A stretch of 64,000 nucleotides of DNA from Fictibacillus macauensis ZFHKF-1 (lineage in GTDB: Bacteria > Bacillota > Bacilli > Bacillales > Fictibacillaceae). Every line of letters begins with the position of its first letter. Position 1 is the stretch's first letter. Of the stretch, positions 36,814-45,582 are shown piece after piece. The translations under genes were made by a program, and so were the position numbers. The stretch is taken from positions 1 through 64,000 of the forward strand of contig NZ_AKKV01000005.1 of NCBI RefSeq assembly GCF_000269865.1, written 5' to 3'. The notes beneath the pieces are model-generated. The model had not been told where the DNA came from. It did no database searches and worked only from the letters and a program-made list of their open reading frames with translations.

Positions 36814-36987
36814 TTATAAGATAGGGTCTTGTAGATCATACCCTAATAAAAAAGTAAAGCCGATATTGTTACATGATTTTGGGTCTATGCCAGAAATTAA
36901 ATCATACATAAAAGGAAATAATTCCGCTGCAATTGTTAGACCAGCCCCGAATAAAGAAGGTAGAACGATCAAGGCATAATAAAGGGT
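36814..36987 (-). pseudogene. C-terminal remnant of a membrane protein gene
   Basis: An open minus-strand frame of about 57 codons with protein-like composition: LIVLPSLFGAGLTIAAELF, then YDLISGIDPKSCNN, GFTFLLGYDLQDPIL and a stop at 36814-36816. Upstream it is closed by a stop and there is no convincing start or RBS (only TTG at 36972). It looks like the end of a lost gene. The rest of 36990-37474 holds a terminator at 37081 and an AT-rich leader. Confidence 0.35.
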
Positions 36988-37080
36988 TTAACAGACCTAG
37001 GTCTCATCCACATTTGATAACCTTGAAAATACTAATGGACGTAAGCTTTTGCAAATAGAAGCGCAGCCACAAGAAAGAAG

Positions 37081-37126
37081 AAATCCGCCCGATTGCCAAT
37101 ATAGTTGGAATTGGGCGGATTTTTTG
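37081..37126 (+). terminator. Terminator in the gap before the polysaccharide locus
   Basis: AAATCCGCCC pairs with GGGCGGATTT; inner bases ATT..CCAA / TTGG..AAT extend the stem; then TTTTT. It insulates the following operon. Between it and 37474 small hairpins AAGGA/TCCTT (about 37240-37258) and CTTCT/AGAAG follow, but no known riboswitch was recognised. Confidence 0.8.
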
Positions 37127-37474
37127 CGTTTATACGGTTTCTCAATCGTTAATTAATTCTTAACTTATTGCATTAAAAGACTATATTCATTAAACATTTC
37201 TTAAATTTTATAATAATTACAATTAAGTTTTAGAGAGGGAAAAGGACGCCAATCCTTCTGCTCGTTAGAAGAAAGGTGAAACTATCTATTATTTTCGATT
37301 TAAAACTTTTGGTAAATACTATTAAAATTACTAACATTTAAGCTATTGACCAGATGGAAAGATTAAGTGTAATATCCAAAAAGGACTAGGACAAAGGTTA
37401 CGATTATAAATTTTTTTAGAGTGAATGACACTACTTATACATATAAAGATGATAGGTTGAAGGAGTTTTGTACT

Positions 37475-38617
37475 ATGAATCCCCCTCGTTTAAAGGTGAT
37501 GACCGTCTTTGGTACTCGCCCGGAAGCTATTAAAATGGCTCCGCTTGTTTTAATGCTAGAAAAGTATTCTGAGAAAATAGAATCGGTTGTTACCGTAACG
37601 GCTCAGCATCGACAAATGCTCGATCAAGTGCTGGAGGTTTTTCGTATTACCCCTGATTATGATTTGAACATTATGAAAGAGCGCCAAACGCTTGTAGATA
37701 TTACGTCCAATGCTTTGCTTGCCCTAAACGAAGTCATATCTGAGTGTAAACCAGACTTAATTCTCGTTCATGGAGATACGACGACAACATTTGTTGCCAG
37801 TCTTGCCGCCTTCTATAACCGAATAGCTATTGGTCATGTGGAAGCAGGCTTGCGGACGAACGATAAATATTCACCTTTTCCTGAAGAAATGAACCGTCAA
37901 CTCACAGGTGTAATGGCAGATCTTCATTTTGCACCAACAGAAGCGTCCGCTAGAAATCTACTTCAAGAAAATAAAGCATCATCAACCATTACTGTAACCG
38001 GCAATACAGCCATCGATGCATTGCAAACGACGGTTGATGAAACGTATACCCATCCTCTGTTGTCTGAAATCGGACAACACCCTTTCATTTTATTAACAGC
38101 TCATCGTCGTGAAAACCTGGGAACACCGATGAGAAATATATTTCAAAGCATTATGAGATTAATTGAAGAATACCCAAATTTACACGTTATTTACCCGATT
38201 CATTTAAACCCCGTTATTCGTGAGTTAGCTCAAGAAGTATTCGTTGGCACGTCTCGTATTCACTTAATTGAGCCGTTATCTGTTATTGATTTTCATAATT
38301 TTGCAGCTCGTTCAATGTTCATTATGACGGATTCGGGTGGTGTTCAAGAGGAAGCGCCTTCGCTCGGGAAACCAGTGCTCGTTTTACGTGATACGACGGA
38401 GCGTCCAGAAGGAATTGAGGCAGGTACGCTAAAGCTTGTCGGTACGGATGCGCAAGTGATTTATGAAGCGGCTAAGACCCTTTTAAGCGATTCGGAAGCT
38501 TACAATCAAATGGCACAAGCTGCTAACCCCTATGGTGATGGACACGCATCCAAACGAATTGTAGAAGCCATCTTGCAATGGCAACAGGCACGGGAGAAGG
38601 AGTGCACACATGGATAA
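37475..38617 (+). CDS. UDP-N-acetylglucosamine 2-epimerase (non-hydrolysing)
   Basis: 380 residues, WecB/MnaA family: interconverts UDP-GlcNAc and UDP-ManNAc. Motifs: VFGTRPEAIKMAPLVLML at the N-terminus, HGDTTTTFVASLAAFY, GHVEAGLRT (about residue 120), LTAHRRENLG, and TDSGGVQEEAPSLGKPVLVLRDTTERPE (about 287). ATG 37475 is supported by AAGGAG nine bases upstream. First gene of a three-gene operon, overlapping the glycosyltransferase by eight bases. Probably a second copy beside a housekeeping mnaA, inferred from its location in a dedicated locus. Confidence 0.93.
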   Translation: MNPPRLKVMTVFGTRPEAIKMAPLVLMLEKYSEKIESVVTVTAQHRQMLDQVLEVFRITPDYDLNIMKERQTLVDITSNALLALNEVISECKPDLILVHGDTTTTFVASLAAFYNRIAIGHVEAGLRTNDKYSPFPEEMNRQLTGVMADLHFAPTEASARNLLQENKASSTITVTGNTAIDALQTTVDETYTHPLLSEIGQHPFILLTAHRRENLGTPMRNIFQSIMRLIEEYPNLHVIYPIHLNPVIRELAQEVFVGTSRIHLIEPLSVIDFHNFAARSMFIMTDSGGVQEEAPSLGKPVLVLRDTTERPEGIEAGTLKLVGTDAQVIYEAAKTLLSDSEAYNQMAQAANPYGDGHASKRIVEAILQWQQAREKECTHG

Positions 38618-39860
38618 AATAAATGCATGGAACGTTTTGATTATTCTTATTCAGTTGTTTATTATATCCATCACGTGCTATCAAACGGTGATTAGTACAG
38701 CAGGCATGCTGAAAAGACGAAAGAAAAAGCCTGTTATAACAACGAAAGATCATACCTTTGCTGTACTTGTATGTGCGCATAATGAAGAAACTGTGGTTGG
38801 TCAGATCGTTAATAATCTAAAATCGCTAGCGTACGACAAACAACACTACGATGTGTATGTTATCGCTGATAATTGTACGGACAAAACAGCGCAAATTGCT
38901 AGAGAACAAGGTGCTATTGCGATGGAACGTCATGATCCACATAACAAAGGTAAAGGGTTTGGCTTAGAATGGATGTTTGCGCGCCTAAATGAAATGGAGA
39001 TGAAAGGAAAGGCATATGATGCCGTGGTCGTTTTAGATGCGGATAATTTAGTGTCCCGCAATTTTCTAGATGTACTAAATGAAAAGCTGCAAGCAGGCTA
39101 TGAAATTGCACAAGCCTATTTGGATACGAAAAATCCAAAAGATTCTTGGGTAACAAAAAGTATTGCCTATGCCTACTGGTCCACTAATCATATTTATCAG
39201 CTGTCGCGGTTTAAACTTGGTCTTTCTGCACAGCTAGGTGGCACAGGTATGATGATTTCGCGTTCGATTTTAAAGAAGATCGGTTGGGGAACGGAGTCCT
39301 TAACAGAGGACTTAGAATTTACCGCAAAATACATACTGGAAACAGGAAAACCAATCGCTTGGGCGCATGAGGCGAAAATATTCGATGAAAAACCACTTGG
39401 ATTAAAAGCATCCTTAAAACAACGTCTACGCTGGATGATTGGGCATATTAATTGTTTTCATCGCTTTTTCTTTCCAACCTTACGTGCGGCCATTAAAAAG
39501 GAAAGCTTGCTTCACTTGGATAACGCTATTTATTTAATTCAACCAACGCGTTCGTTATTAGCTGTTACGCAACTTTTGTTTATTACCCTTTCTTATCTAA
39601 ATGTAAACTCAGTTTATTTCTTAAATCATTGGATTTGGTTAGCAATCTTATTGTTCAGTTATGTTGTCATCCCGACAATTGGTATGATTCGTGAGCAAAA
39701 AGCGCGTTATATGCACTGGATGCTACATGCTTACGTATTCGGCACGACGTGGATACCGGTTATTTTTATGGCCTACATTAAACGAAATGAAAAAGTATGG
39801 TCCCATACGCAACATAACCGTACTCTTTCCGAAGATGAGATGGCGAAAATTCAATCGTAG
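38610..39860 (+). CDS. Processive family 2 glycosyltransferase, membrane
   Basis: 416 residues: an N-terminal helix, a cytosolic GT-A domain with VLVCAHNEETVV, ADNCTDKT, VVVLDADNLV (DxD), TEDLEFT and QRLRW (QxxRW, about residue 272), then about three C-terminal helices. This motif set is that of processive polymerases such as hyaluronan, chitin and poly-GlcNAc synthases. Directly downstream of a UDP-ManNAc-forming epimerase and upstream of an LTA-synthase-like enzyme, suggesting an amino-sugar polymer. Confidence 0.9.
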   Translation: MDKINAWNVLIILIQLFIISITCYQTVISTAGMLKRRKKKPVITTKDHTFAVLVCAHNEETVVGQIVNNLKSLAYDKQHYDVYVIADNCTDKTAQIAREQGAIAMERHDPHNKGKGFGLEWMFARLNEMEMKGKAYDAVVVLDADNLVSRNFLDVLNEKLQAGYEIAQAYLDTKNPKDSWVTKSIAYAYWSTNHIYQLSRFKLGLSAQLGGTGMMISRSILKKIGWGTESLTEDLEFTAKYILETGKPIAWAHEAKIFDEKPLGLKASLKQRLRWMIGHINCFHRFFFPTLRAAIKKESLLHLDNAIYLIQPTRSLLAVTQLLFITLSYLNVNSVYFLNHWIWLAILLFSYVVIPTIGMIREQKARYMHWMLHAYVFGTTWIPVIFMAYIKRNEKVWSHTQHNRTLSEDEMAKIQS

Positions 39861-39866
39861 GAGTGT

Positions 39867-41666
39867 ATGATGCATTACTTTATCTTTTTGTTGGTAGCTA
39901 GTATAAAGATTTACCTGTTCCGCGGCATCTATTTAGGTGATTTTAATTTTCAAAATACATTATTATTAGAAATTGGCTATATTGCTGTTCTATGGATGGT
40001 AGTAGAATGGATGATTCCGGCGAAAGGAAAAGCGCTCTATTATATGGTTGCTAATCTGTTGCTGTCGCTCGTATTAGTCGGTATTGCTTTGTACGATACT
40101 GCTTTTAACAGGATACCTACTGCCAAATTACTTATTATTCTTGGTCAATTACGTACGATGCAAGATAGTTTGCTTAGTTTATTTGACGGGAGATTGTTAT
40201 TTTTCTTTATTGATTTACCAATTATTCTCGTGTTGATTCTGCTGAAAGTGTATCCTATTCACGCGCAAAAGCCATTTAAGATGTCATGGGGACTGATCAT
40301 TATTGTTGTAGCCGCTGGCATGACGGGTTGGAATATTAAGCAAACGGGAAACAAAGAGATCGATGATACACTTGTTGCCGCCAAGGAAGAAGGTCTTTTT
40401 ACGTATGAAACGGTTCAAGCCTTTTCACAACCTATGCTTCATGGTGGACCGTATCGCACGGATCAGATGCAAGCGCAAATTGATCAACATCGCTATAAAA
40501 AAGATAAGCCTACTGTACAGAAAAAGAAACGAAATCTGATTGCAATTCAAGTAGAATCGTTGCAAAACTTTGTCCTTGGTAAAAAAGTAAACGGCCAGAT
40601 GATTACGCCTCATCTTAATCAACTGTTGAAAGAAAGCTATTATTTCAAAAATGTCTTTCATCAAGTAGGACCGGGTAATACATCTGATGCTGAATTTCTT
40701 TTTAATACGTCATTATATACAAGTGACTTATTGCCAATGTCTTCGCTGTATGCAAATAAGCAAATTCCAAGCCTGCCTCGTTTGTTACAGAAACACGGTT
40801 ATAAGACGAGCACAATGCACGCAGGTGATATTACGTATTGGAATCGTCATAAACTCTATGCCTCTTTAGGATTTCAGCATTATTATGACCGTGCCTATTT
40901 TGGTAGTAGCGACCCTATCGGCATTGGTGCATCAGATCAAGTGTTTTTTGATCAAGCGAGTGTATTGCTAAAAGAGCAAGTGAAGAAAAAAACACCGTTT
41001 TACTCACAACTTATAACGTTATCAAGCCATTCTCCCTATGAACTGCCTGAGAGTAAACAGAAGTTAGACCTGCCATCTTCATGGAAAGATACAGAGTTTG
41101 GCCGCTATTTACAAGCCATTCATTATACCGATCAGCAAATAGGGCGCTTTATGGAGCAATTAAAAAAAGAAGGGCTACTGAAGTCGTCCCTACTCGTCAT
41201 TTATGGTGACCATAATGCACCGATGAAAGATGTAAAACCAGTATCGACTTTTCTAGGTCATACGTACGATGAAATTGATAAGTTCACGGTTCCTTTCATT
41301 ATTCATGATCCTGCGCAGAAAAAAGGAAAAGTGATTGCTCAAGTAGGCGGTCAAGTGGATATGATGCCAACTGTAAGTCATTTGTTAGGGATCTCACTGA
41401 AAAAGAACGTTCATTTTGGTCATAACTTGTTAACGGTAAGAAAGAATACCGTTGGCTTTCGTTACTATTTACCAAACGGGAGCTTTGTCAATCAACAAAT
41501 TTTATTTGTTCCAGGAGCCGGCTTTAAAGATGGAAGGGCTCTTGATTTACGCTCTCATCGGACGGGAGCTGGATTTACGCCGTTTTATCGTGATTATCTT
41601 TATGTAAAAGAAATGGGACAACTGTCAGATCAGTATGTAGACTCGTTACCGCAACGAACAGAATAA
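39867..41666 (+). CDS. LTA-synthase-like phosphoglycerol transferase
   Basis: 599 residues. Five N-terminal membrane helices (about residues 1-160) lead to an extracytoplasmic sulfatase-fold domain: RNLIAIQVESLQNFV with the metal-binding Glu (about 225), GPGNTSDAEF with the probable catalytic Thr (about 270), STMHAGDITYWNR, and YGDHNAP (about 448). This is the LtaS/YfnI/YqgS family that transfers glycerol phosphate from phosphatidylglycerol. Starts six bases after the glycosyltransferase stop, RBS TAGGAG. In this operon it may decorate the polymer rather than make classical LTA (inference). Confidence 0.88.
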   Translation: MMHYFIFLLVASIKIYLFRGIYLGDFNFQNTLLLEIGYIAVLWMVVEWMIPAKGKALYYMVANLLLSLVLVGIALYDTAFNRIPTAKLLIILGQLRTMQDSLLSLFDGRLLFFFIDLPIILVLILLKVYPIHAQKPFKMSWGLIIIVVAAGMTGWNIKQTGNKEIDDTLVAAKEEGLFTYETVQAFSQPMLHGGPYRTDQMQAQIDQHRYKKDKPTVQKKKRNLIAIQVESLQNFVLGKKVNGQMITPHLNQLLKESYYFKNVFHQVGPGNTSDAEFLFNTSLYTSDLLPMSSLYANKQIPSLPRLLQKHGYKTSTMHAGDITYWNRHKLYASLGFQHYYDRAYFGSSDPIGIGASDQVFFDQASVLLKEQVKKKTPFYSQLITLSSHSPYELPESKQKLDLPSSWKDTEFGRYLQAIHYTDQQIGRFMEQLKKEGLLKSSLLVIYGDHNAPMKDVKPVSTFLGHTYDEIDKFTVPFIIHDPAQKKGKVIAQVGGQVDMMPTVSHLLGISLKKNVHFGHNLLTVRKNTVGFRYYLPNGSFVNQQILFVPGAGFKDGRALDLRSHRTGAGFTPFYRDYLYVKEMGQLSDQYVDSLPQRTE

Positions 41667-41670
41667 TGTG

Positions 41671-41708
41671 AAGAACCCCCGAGGAACCATGTTCTCGGGG
41701 GTTCTTGC
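41671..41708. terminator. Bidirectional terminator
   Basis: AAGAACCCCCGAG / CTCGGGGGTTCTT perfect 13-bp stem with 10-nt loop between the convergent LtaS-like and FUSC genes. Confidence 0.8.
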
Positions 41709-41709
41709 G

Positions 41710-42783
41710 CTAATAGACTCTACCTGTTCGCACAATCGTTTCGCCACCTGTTTCTTTAAGAATACGATTTAAGTCTGTTAAGATGGCTCCTACATCACGA
41801 AGAATCGTTAGTGATTCATATTTCTTTAAAAGCGTTAGACAATGAGCTTGCACTTTTTGCGCAGATTTAATACTTTCAATCAGCGTTAATAAGTGCTCTG
41901 TTGTTGGATGAATGACGGTTTCGCCATATTGAAGAACACATTGAGCGGTTTCTTCAATCGCCTGATTTAGCATCTCTATTTCTCCGTTAGATTCATTAAA
42001 ATGAAGGGTGTTCTTTAAATCACGAATACCGCGAGCGATGCCGCGAATTTGGAGCGTAATATGATTTAAATGTTTCATGCCTGTCTCCAAATGGGCAAGG
42101 CGAACACGCCGTTTCGTAAAAAAGGGTGTATAACGTAAGTTTTGCCGCGCTAACGCAACGGCTTCAATGCCTGCTTCATTTTGGTCGGTTAATTCTCGCA
42201 CTTCCTCTTGTATATGACGCCGCTCTGGCAGTGTGGAATTCCATAACTGAGTAAGATCTTTTAATGTTAGTGTTGCTTGATTGGCAAGCTTTAAACAAAG
42301 CTCTTCAGCTGCAGGAATCGTATTGGGTGGCACTAGTAATGCATTCACAATCACAGCAATAATCGAGCCAATCATCGTCTCACCAATACGGCTTAGCGCA
42401 TACCCTTGACCGAAAGCAAGAACGAGAATAGAACTAACAGCTACTTGTGAAGTCACTTGAGCTGGTAGCTTAAAGGCCGTAGATACAGCCATGCCAATGA
42501 GTACAACAAGCATGATTGAACCAGCATTTAGTGATAAAAAGTGACCAATGAGCATGGATATAATTACGCCGCCAATGACCCCACTTATACGATAAAAGCC
42601 TTTTTGGACAGATCCTGCAATCGTCACTTGCATCGTTAATACAGCAGCTAATGGCGCAAAAAAAGGATAGTGATTTTCAGAGAGCATGGAAGATAGTTCC
42701 CACGAAATAGCTCCAGCGATGGCCGTTTTTATAACTTGTAATGTTAATCCGAGGCGAATTAAAATAGCAATTCCTTTTTCCAC
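41710..42783 (-). CDS. FUSC / aromatic acid exporter family membrane protein
   Basis: 357 residues. Six hydrophobic segments in the first ~155 residues (LTLQVIKTAIAGAISWELSSML, PFFAPLAAVLTMQVTI, VIGGVIISMLIGHFL and others) followed by a long helical cytoplasmic domain (~200 residues) with Leu/Glu-rich coiled-coil character. This is the ArAE/DUF939 layout seen in B. subtilis YqjA-like and YgaE-type proteins. Substrate not predictable. Confidence 0.82.
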   Translation of the reverse strand: MEKGIAILIRLGLTLQVIKTAIAGAISWELSSMLSENHYPFFAPLAAVLTMQVTIAGSVQKGFYRISGVIGGVIISMLIGHFLSLNAGSIMLVVLIGMAVSTAFKLPAQVTSQVAVSSILVLAFGQGYALSRIGETMIGSIIAVIVNALLVPPNTIPAAEELCLKLANQATLTLKDLTQLWNSTLPERRHIQEEVRELTDQNEAGIEAVALARQNLRYTPFFTKRRVRLAHLETGMKHLNHITLQIRGIARGIRDLKNTLHFNESNGEIEMLNQAIEETAQCVLQYGETVIHPTTEHLLTLIESIKSAQKVQAHCLTLLKKYESLTILRDVGAILTDLNRILKETGGETIVRTGRVY

Positions 42784-42926
42784 GGTGAATCTCCTTCCGT
42801 TTGTACTGAGGTGTTAAGAATGATTTTACAATATAGATTTTGTTAAGCAAATTGTTTCCCTTCTCATGCGTGGGGGTATATACTAGAAATCATTATTTAG
42901 AATATTAGCCTCTTTTGCTGAATATT

Positions 42927-42955
42927 TTGACAAATAAGAAGTGCTATATTATATT
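42927..42955 (+). promoter_or_regulatory. Promoter of small membrane peptide gene
   Basis: TTGACA (42927-42932), 17-nt spacer, TATATT (42950-42955), 24 bases upstream of the peptide start. Confidence 0.75.
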
Positions 42956-42978
42956 TATATTAAAAGGATGTGGAAGCC

Positions 42979-43125
42979 ATGAAAAATGTACCAAAAGCAA
43001 TGTTCCGATTTGTTGAATCCAATCTAATCGTACTCCTTGCTATTGCGCTTCTGCCGGTTTTTTTACTGACAGACAACGTAGACATGTTCCAAAGCTTAGT
43101 CGATCATGTATTTAAAGCTGATTAA
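42979..43125 (+). CDS. Small single-pass membrane protein, unknown
   Basis: 48 residues: basic N-terminus, one membrane helix (LIVLLAIALLPVFLL, about residues 16-30) and an acidic C-terminus DNVDMFQSLVDHVFKAD. It has its own consensus promoter, RBS AAAAGGATGTGG and a strong terminator at 43138, so a complete transcription unit surrounds this otherwise easily missed gene. No family recognised. Confidence 0.72.
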   Translation: MKNVPKAMFRFVESNLIVLLAIALLPVFLLTDNVDMFQSLVDHVFKAD

Positions 43126-43137
43126 TCTTTAACATAC

Positions 43138-43168
43138 AAGCACTGCCCAACAGGGTAGTGCTTTTTTA
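43138..43168 (+). terminator. Terminator of the small membrane peptide gene
   Basis: AAGCACTGCCC / GGGTAGTGCTT around AACA, then TTTTT. Confidence 0.88.
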
Positions 43169-43393
43169 TATGAAAAGCAAGGCGCTTTAATCTTGTGATC
43201 TTATTATTTGTTTTCAGTCCTATTTTCCCTCATGAAGGCGTTTTGAAAACTCTTTTAGTACATATAGTAAAGCATATTTTTTCAATAAAAATGTTGTTTA
43301 ATTCATAGGGCTGTGATACGTTTTTAAAAGGAACCATTATAAAAGATTCATTACAGAAAATCAATAAAAACGAACCATTTTCAACCACATAAA

Positions 43394-43407
43394 TGAAAGC
43401 GTTAACA
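43394..43407 (+). promoter_or_regulatory. CcpA cre site before putP
   Basis: TGAAAGCGTTAACA, a full match to the cre consensus, 34 bases before the putP ATG and therefore probably within the early transcribed region, a position that normally blocks elongation under glucose. Confidence 0.75.
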
Positions 43408-43440
43408 TGGTGGTTTTTATTGGGAAAAGGGGGAGAAATA

Positions 43441-44925
43441 ATGGAGACGGGTGTTTTTATTTCAATTGGTATTTATATGTTGGGGATGCTCTTAATTGGT
43501 TATTTAGCGTATCGCAGAACCGCCAATTTAACCGATTATATGTTAGGTGGGCGTGATCTTGGACCAGCGGTAACAGCATTAAGTGCCGGTGCTTCTGATA
43601 TGAGTGGTTGGCTGCTCATGGGCTTACCTGGTGCTATGTATGTAAGCGGTTTAAGTGCCGGCTGGATTGTAGTAGGTCTTTGCGCGGGTGCTTATTTAAA
43701 CTGGTTATTCGTTGCGCCGAAATTGCGTGTATATTCAGAGGTTGCCAATAATTCGATTACCATTCCAGACTTTTTAGAAAACCGTTTTAAAGATAAATCG
43801 CGCGTGCTGCGCATCACATCAGCACTTGTTATACTCATTTTCTTTACGTTATATGCTTCTTCCGGTATGGTAGCTGGCGGTCAATTATTTGAGACAGCCT
43901 TCCACCTTGATTATTTATGGGGAATTTGGTTAACAGTTGGTGTGGTTGTTCTTTACACACTATTTGGTGGATTCCTTGCTGTTAGTTGGACAGATTTTGT
44001 ACAAGGTACAATCATGTTCGTCGCGCTGATTCTCGTTCCGATCGTAACCATCTGGAACATCGGAGGTACATCAGAAGCGTTTACGACTATTCACTCTATT
44101 AATCCATCATTGCTTAATGCATTTAAAGGGCAAAGCATCATTGGTATTATTTCATTAATTGCGTGGGGGCTAGGCTATTTTGGTCAGCCACACATTATCG
44201 TGCGCTTTATGGCCATTAAATCAGTTAAACAAATGAAAAGTGCGCGCCGCATTGGTATGGGTTGGATGTTGTTTTCCATCGTAGGTGCAATGTTTACTGG
44301 ATTATTAGGCATCGCTTATTTTAACATCCATGGACAAACCATTAAACCTGAGACAGTCTTTATCGTCTTATCGGATGTATTGTTCCATCCACTTATTACT
44401 GGTTTCTTATTAGCAGCTATATTGGCAGCGGTTATGAGTACTATTTCATCACAGCTGCTCGTAACGGCTAGTGCGGTAACAGAAGATTTTTATAAAGGGT
44501 TCTTCAAGCGTTCGGCTTCAGATAAAGAACTTGTTTTTGTAGGTCGTTTAGCGGTGCTTGTTGTCGCTTTAATTGCGCTGGTCATGGCGCTAAATCCAAA
44601 TGATACGATTTTAACGCTAGTAGGGTATGCGTGGGCTGGATTTGGTGCAGCGTTTGGACCGATCATTCTCTTTAGCTTGTATTGGAAGCGTATGACGAAA
44701 TGGGCGGCTCTATCAGGCATGATTTCAGGAACGCTCGTCGTTATCCTTTGGAAAATGTCTATCGTTGCTAATCCACAGAAGTTTGGTACTCTTTCGCAAG
44801 TGTATGAGATTATTCCAGGATTTATCATTTGCACGCTCTTTGTGATCGGCGTCAGTTTCCTATCAAGTCCACCATCAGCTGATCTTGATGCAGATTTTGA
44901 AAAAGCGAAGAAAGCGTTACTATAA
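43441..44925 (+). CDS. putP: Sodium/proline symporter PutP
   Basis: 494-residue sodium:solute symporter (SSF family) with about 13 membrane helices. Seen: YRRTANLTDYMLGGRDLGP, the Na+-site region ALSAGASDMSGWLLMGLPGA (about residue 45-65) and QPHIIVRFMAIKSVKQMKSAR, typical PutP/OpuE sequence. ATG 43441 follows GGGGGAGA; a longer reading from 43393 runs through the cre site and is rejected. OpuE (osmotic proline uptake) is the alternative, but a cre site argues for catabolic use. Confidence 0.92.
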   Translation: METGVFISIGIYMLGMLLIGYLAYRRTANLTDYMLGGRDLGPAVTALSAGASDMSGWLLMGLPGAMYVSGLSAGWIVVGLCAGAYLNWLFVAPKLRVYSEVANNSITIPDFLENRFKDKSRVLRITSALVILIFFTLYASSGMVAGGQLFETAFHLDYLWGIWLTVGVVVLYTLFGGFLAVSWTDFVQGTIMFVALILVPIVTIWNIGGTSEAFTTIHSINPSLLNAFKGQSIIGIISLIAWGLGYFGQPHIIVRFMAIKSVKQMKSARRIGMGWMLFSIVGAMFTGLLGIAYFNIHGQTIKPETVFIVLSDVLFHPLITGFLLAAILAAVMSTISSQLLVTASAVTEDFYKGFFKRSASDKELVFVGRLAVLVVALIALVMALNPNDTILTLVGYAWAGFGAAFGPIILFSLYWKRMTKWAALSGMISGTLVVILWKMSIVANPQKFGTLSQVYEIIPGFIICTLFVIGVSFLSSPPSADLDADFEKAKKALL

Positions 44926-44933
44926 AGAGATTA

Positions 44934-44970
44934 AAACACTCGTTTCGAACGTCGAAATGGGTGTTTTTTT
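44934..44970 (+). terminator. putP terminator
   Basis: AACACTCGTTTCG pairs with CGAAATGGGTGTT around AACGT, followed by seven T. Confidence 0.85.
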
Positions 44971-45032
44971 GTATGTGAAAAAGGAGTATTTTTTTTGGAA
45001 AGAGGGTAAAGAAAAAAAGTTCCAATTTAATG

Positions 45033-45090
45033 TTGACCAGAGCTCACTTCTGTTTTATAGTTATCAACGTGAACAGTTCAATTCTTGAAC
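45033..45090 (+). promoter_or_regulatory. Promoter and palindromic operator for marR-MMPL operon
   Basis: TTGACC (45033-45038), 17-nt spacer, TATAGT (45056-45061). Just after the expected transcription start lies the perfect palindrome GTTCAATTCTTGAAC (45076-45090), overlapped on its left by TGAACAGTTCA. A road-block operator for the first gene, a MarR protein, is likely. Confidence 0.8.
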
Positions 45091-45127
45091 TAAAAAGTAT
45101 GATTTAAAAAGAAACTAGGTGAATACA

Positions 45128-45568
45128 ATGGATGTTGGTAAATGGCAAAGCATCCTAGAGCGTTATGAGGCAGCTTCGTTTACAGTAAACAAAAGGTTTG
45201 GTGCACAAATACGTGAGCAGATTCAAGACGTTCTAACAAATGATCAATATTTAACCTTAACGCACATAAGACGTGTAGCATCATGTACTACGACAGAGCT
45301 CGCGGAGATTTTTTGTGTGAATAAAAGTGCGATTACAGCTATTGTGACGCGTTTAGCGGAAAAGGGTTATATTGATCGCATCCGTGATCAGCGGGATCGG
45401 CGAATCGTATATCTTACGTTAACCGAGGAAGGGCAAAGCGTATTTGAGTGGGCAGATAAGAAAGTATTTGAAGTGGTATCGCCTTACTTAAAAGTGTTTA
45501 GCGAACAAGAAATTGAGACGTTTTTAACACTTTTTGAAAAACTAGCTGCCATCTTGAATGACGAATAG
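45128..45568 (+). CDS. MarR family regulator, YdgG-like
   Basis: 146 residues with the MarR winged helix: LTLTHIRRVASCTTTELAEIFCVNKSAITAIVTRLAEKGYIDR and the wing RDQRDRRIVYLTLTEEGQSVF. ATG 45128 has AGGTG seven bases upstream; GTG 45119 lies within that RBS. It precedes an MMPL transporter by 14 bases, an arrangement like B. subtilis ydgG-ydgH, and probably represses the operon through the palindrome at 45076. Confidence 0.87.
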   Translation: MDVGKWQSILERYEAASFTVNKRFGAQIREQIQDVLTNDQYLTLTHIRRVASCTTTELAEIFCVNKSAITAIVTRLAEKGYIDRIRDQRDRRIVYLTLTEEGQSVFEWADKKVFEVVSPYLKVFSEQEIETFLTLFEKLAAILNDE

Positions 45569-45582
45569 GAGGGTAAAGGAGA

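Noticed and set aside
37220-37320. Possible riboswitch in the leader of the polysaccharide locus (GAGAGGGAAAAGGACGCC with two small hairpins)
   Set aside because: No known consensus core could be matched; only short stems are present.
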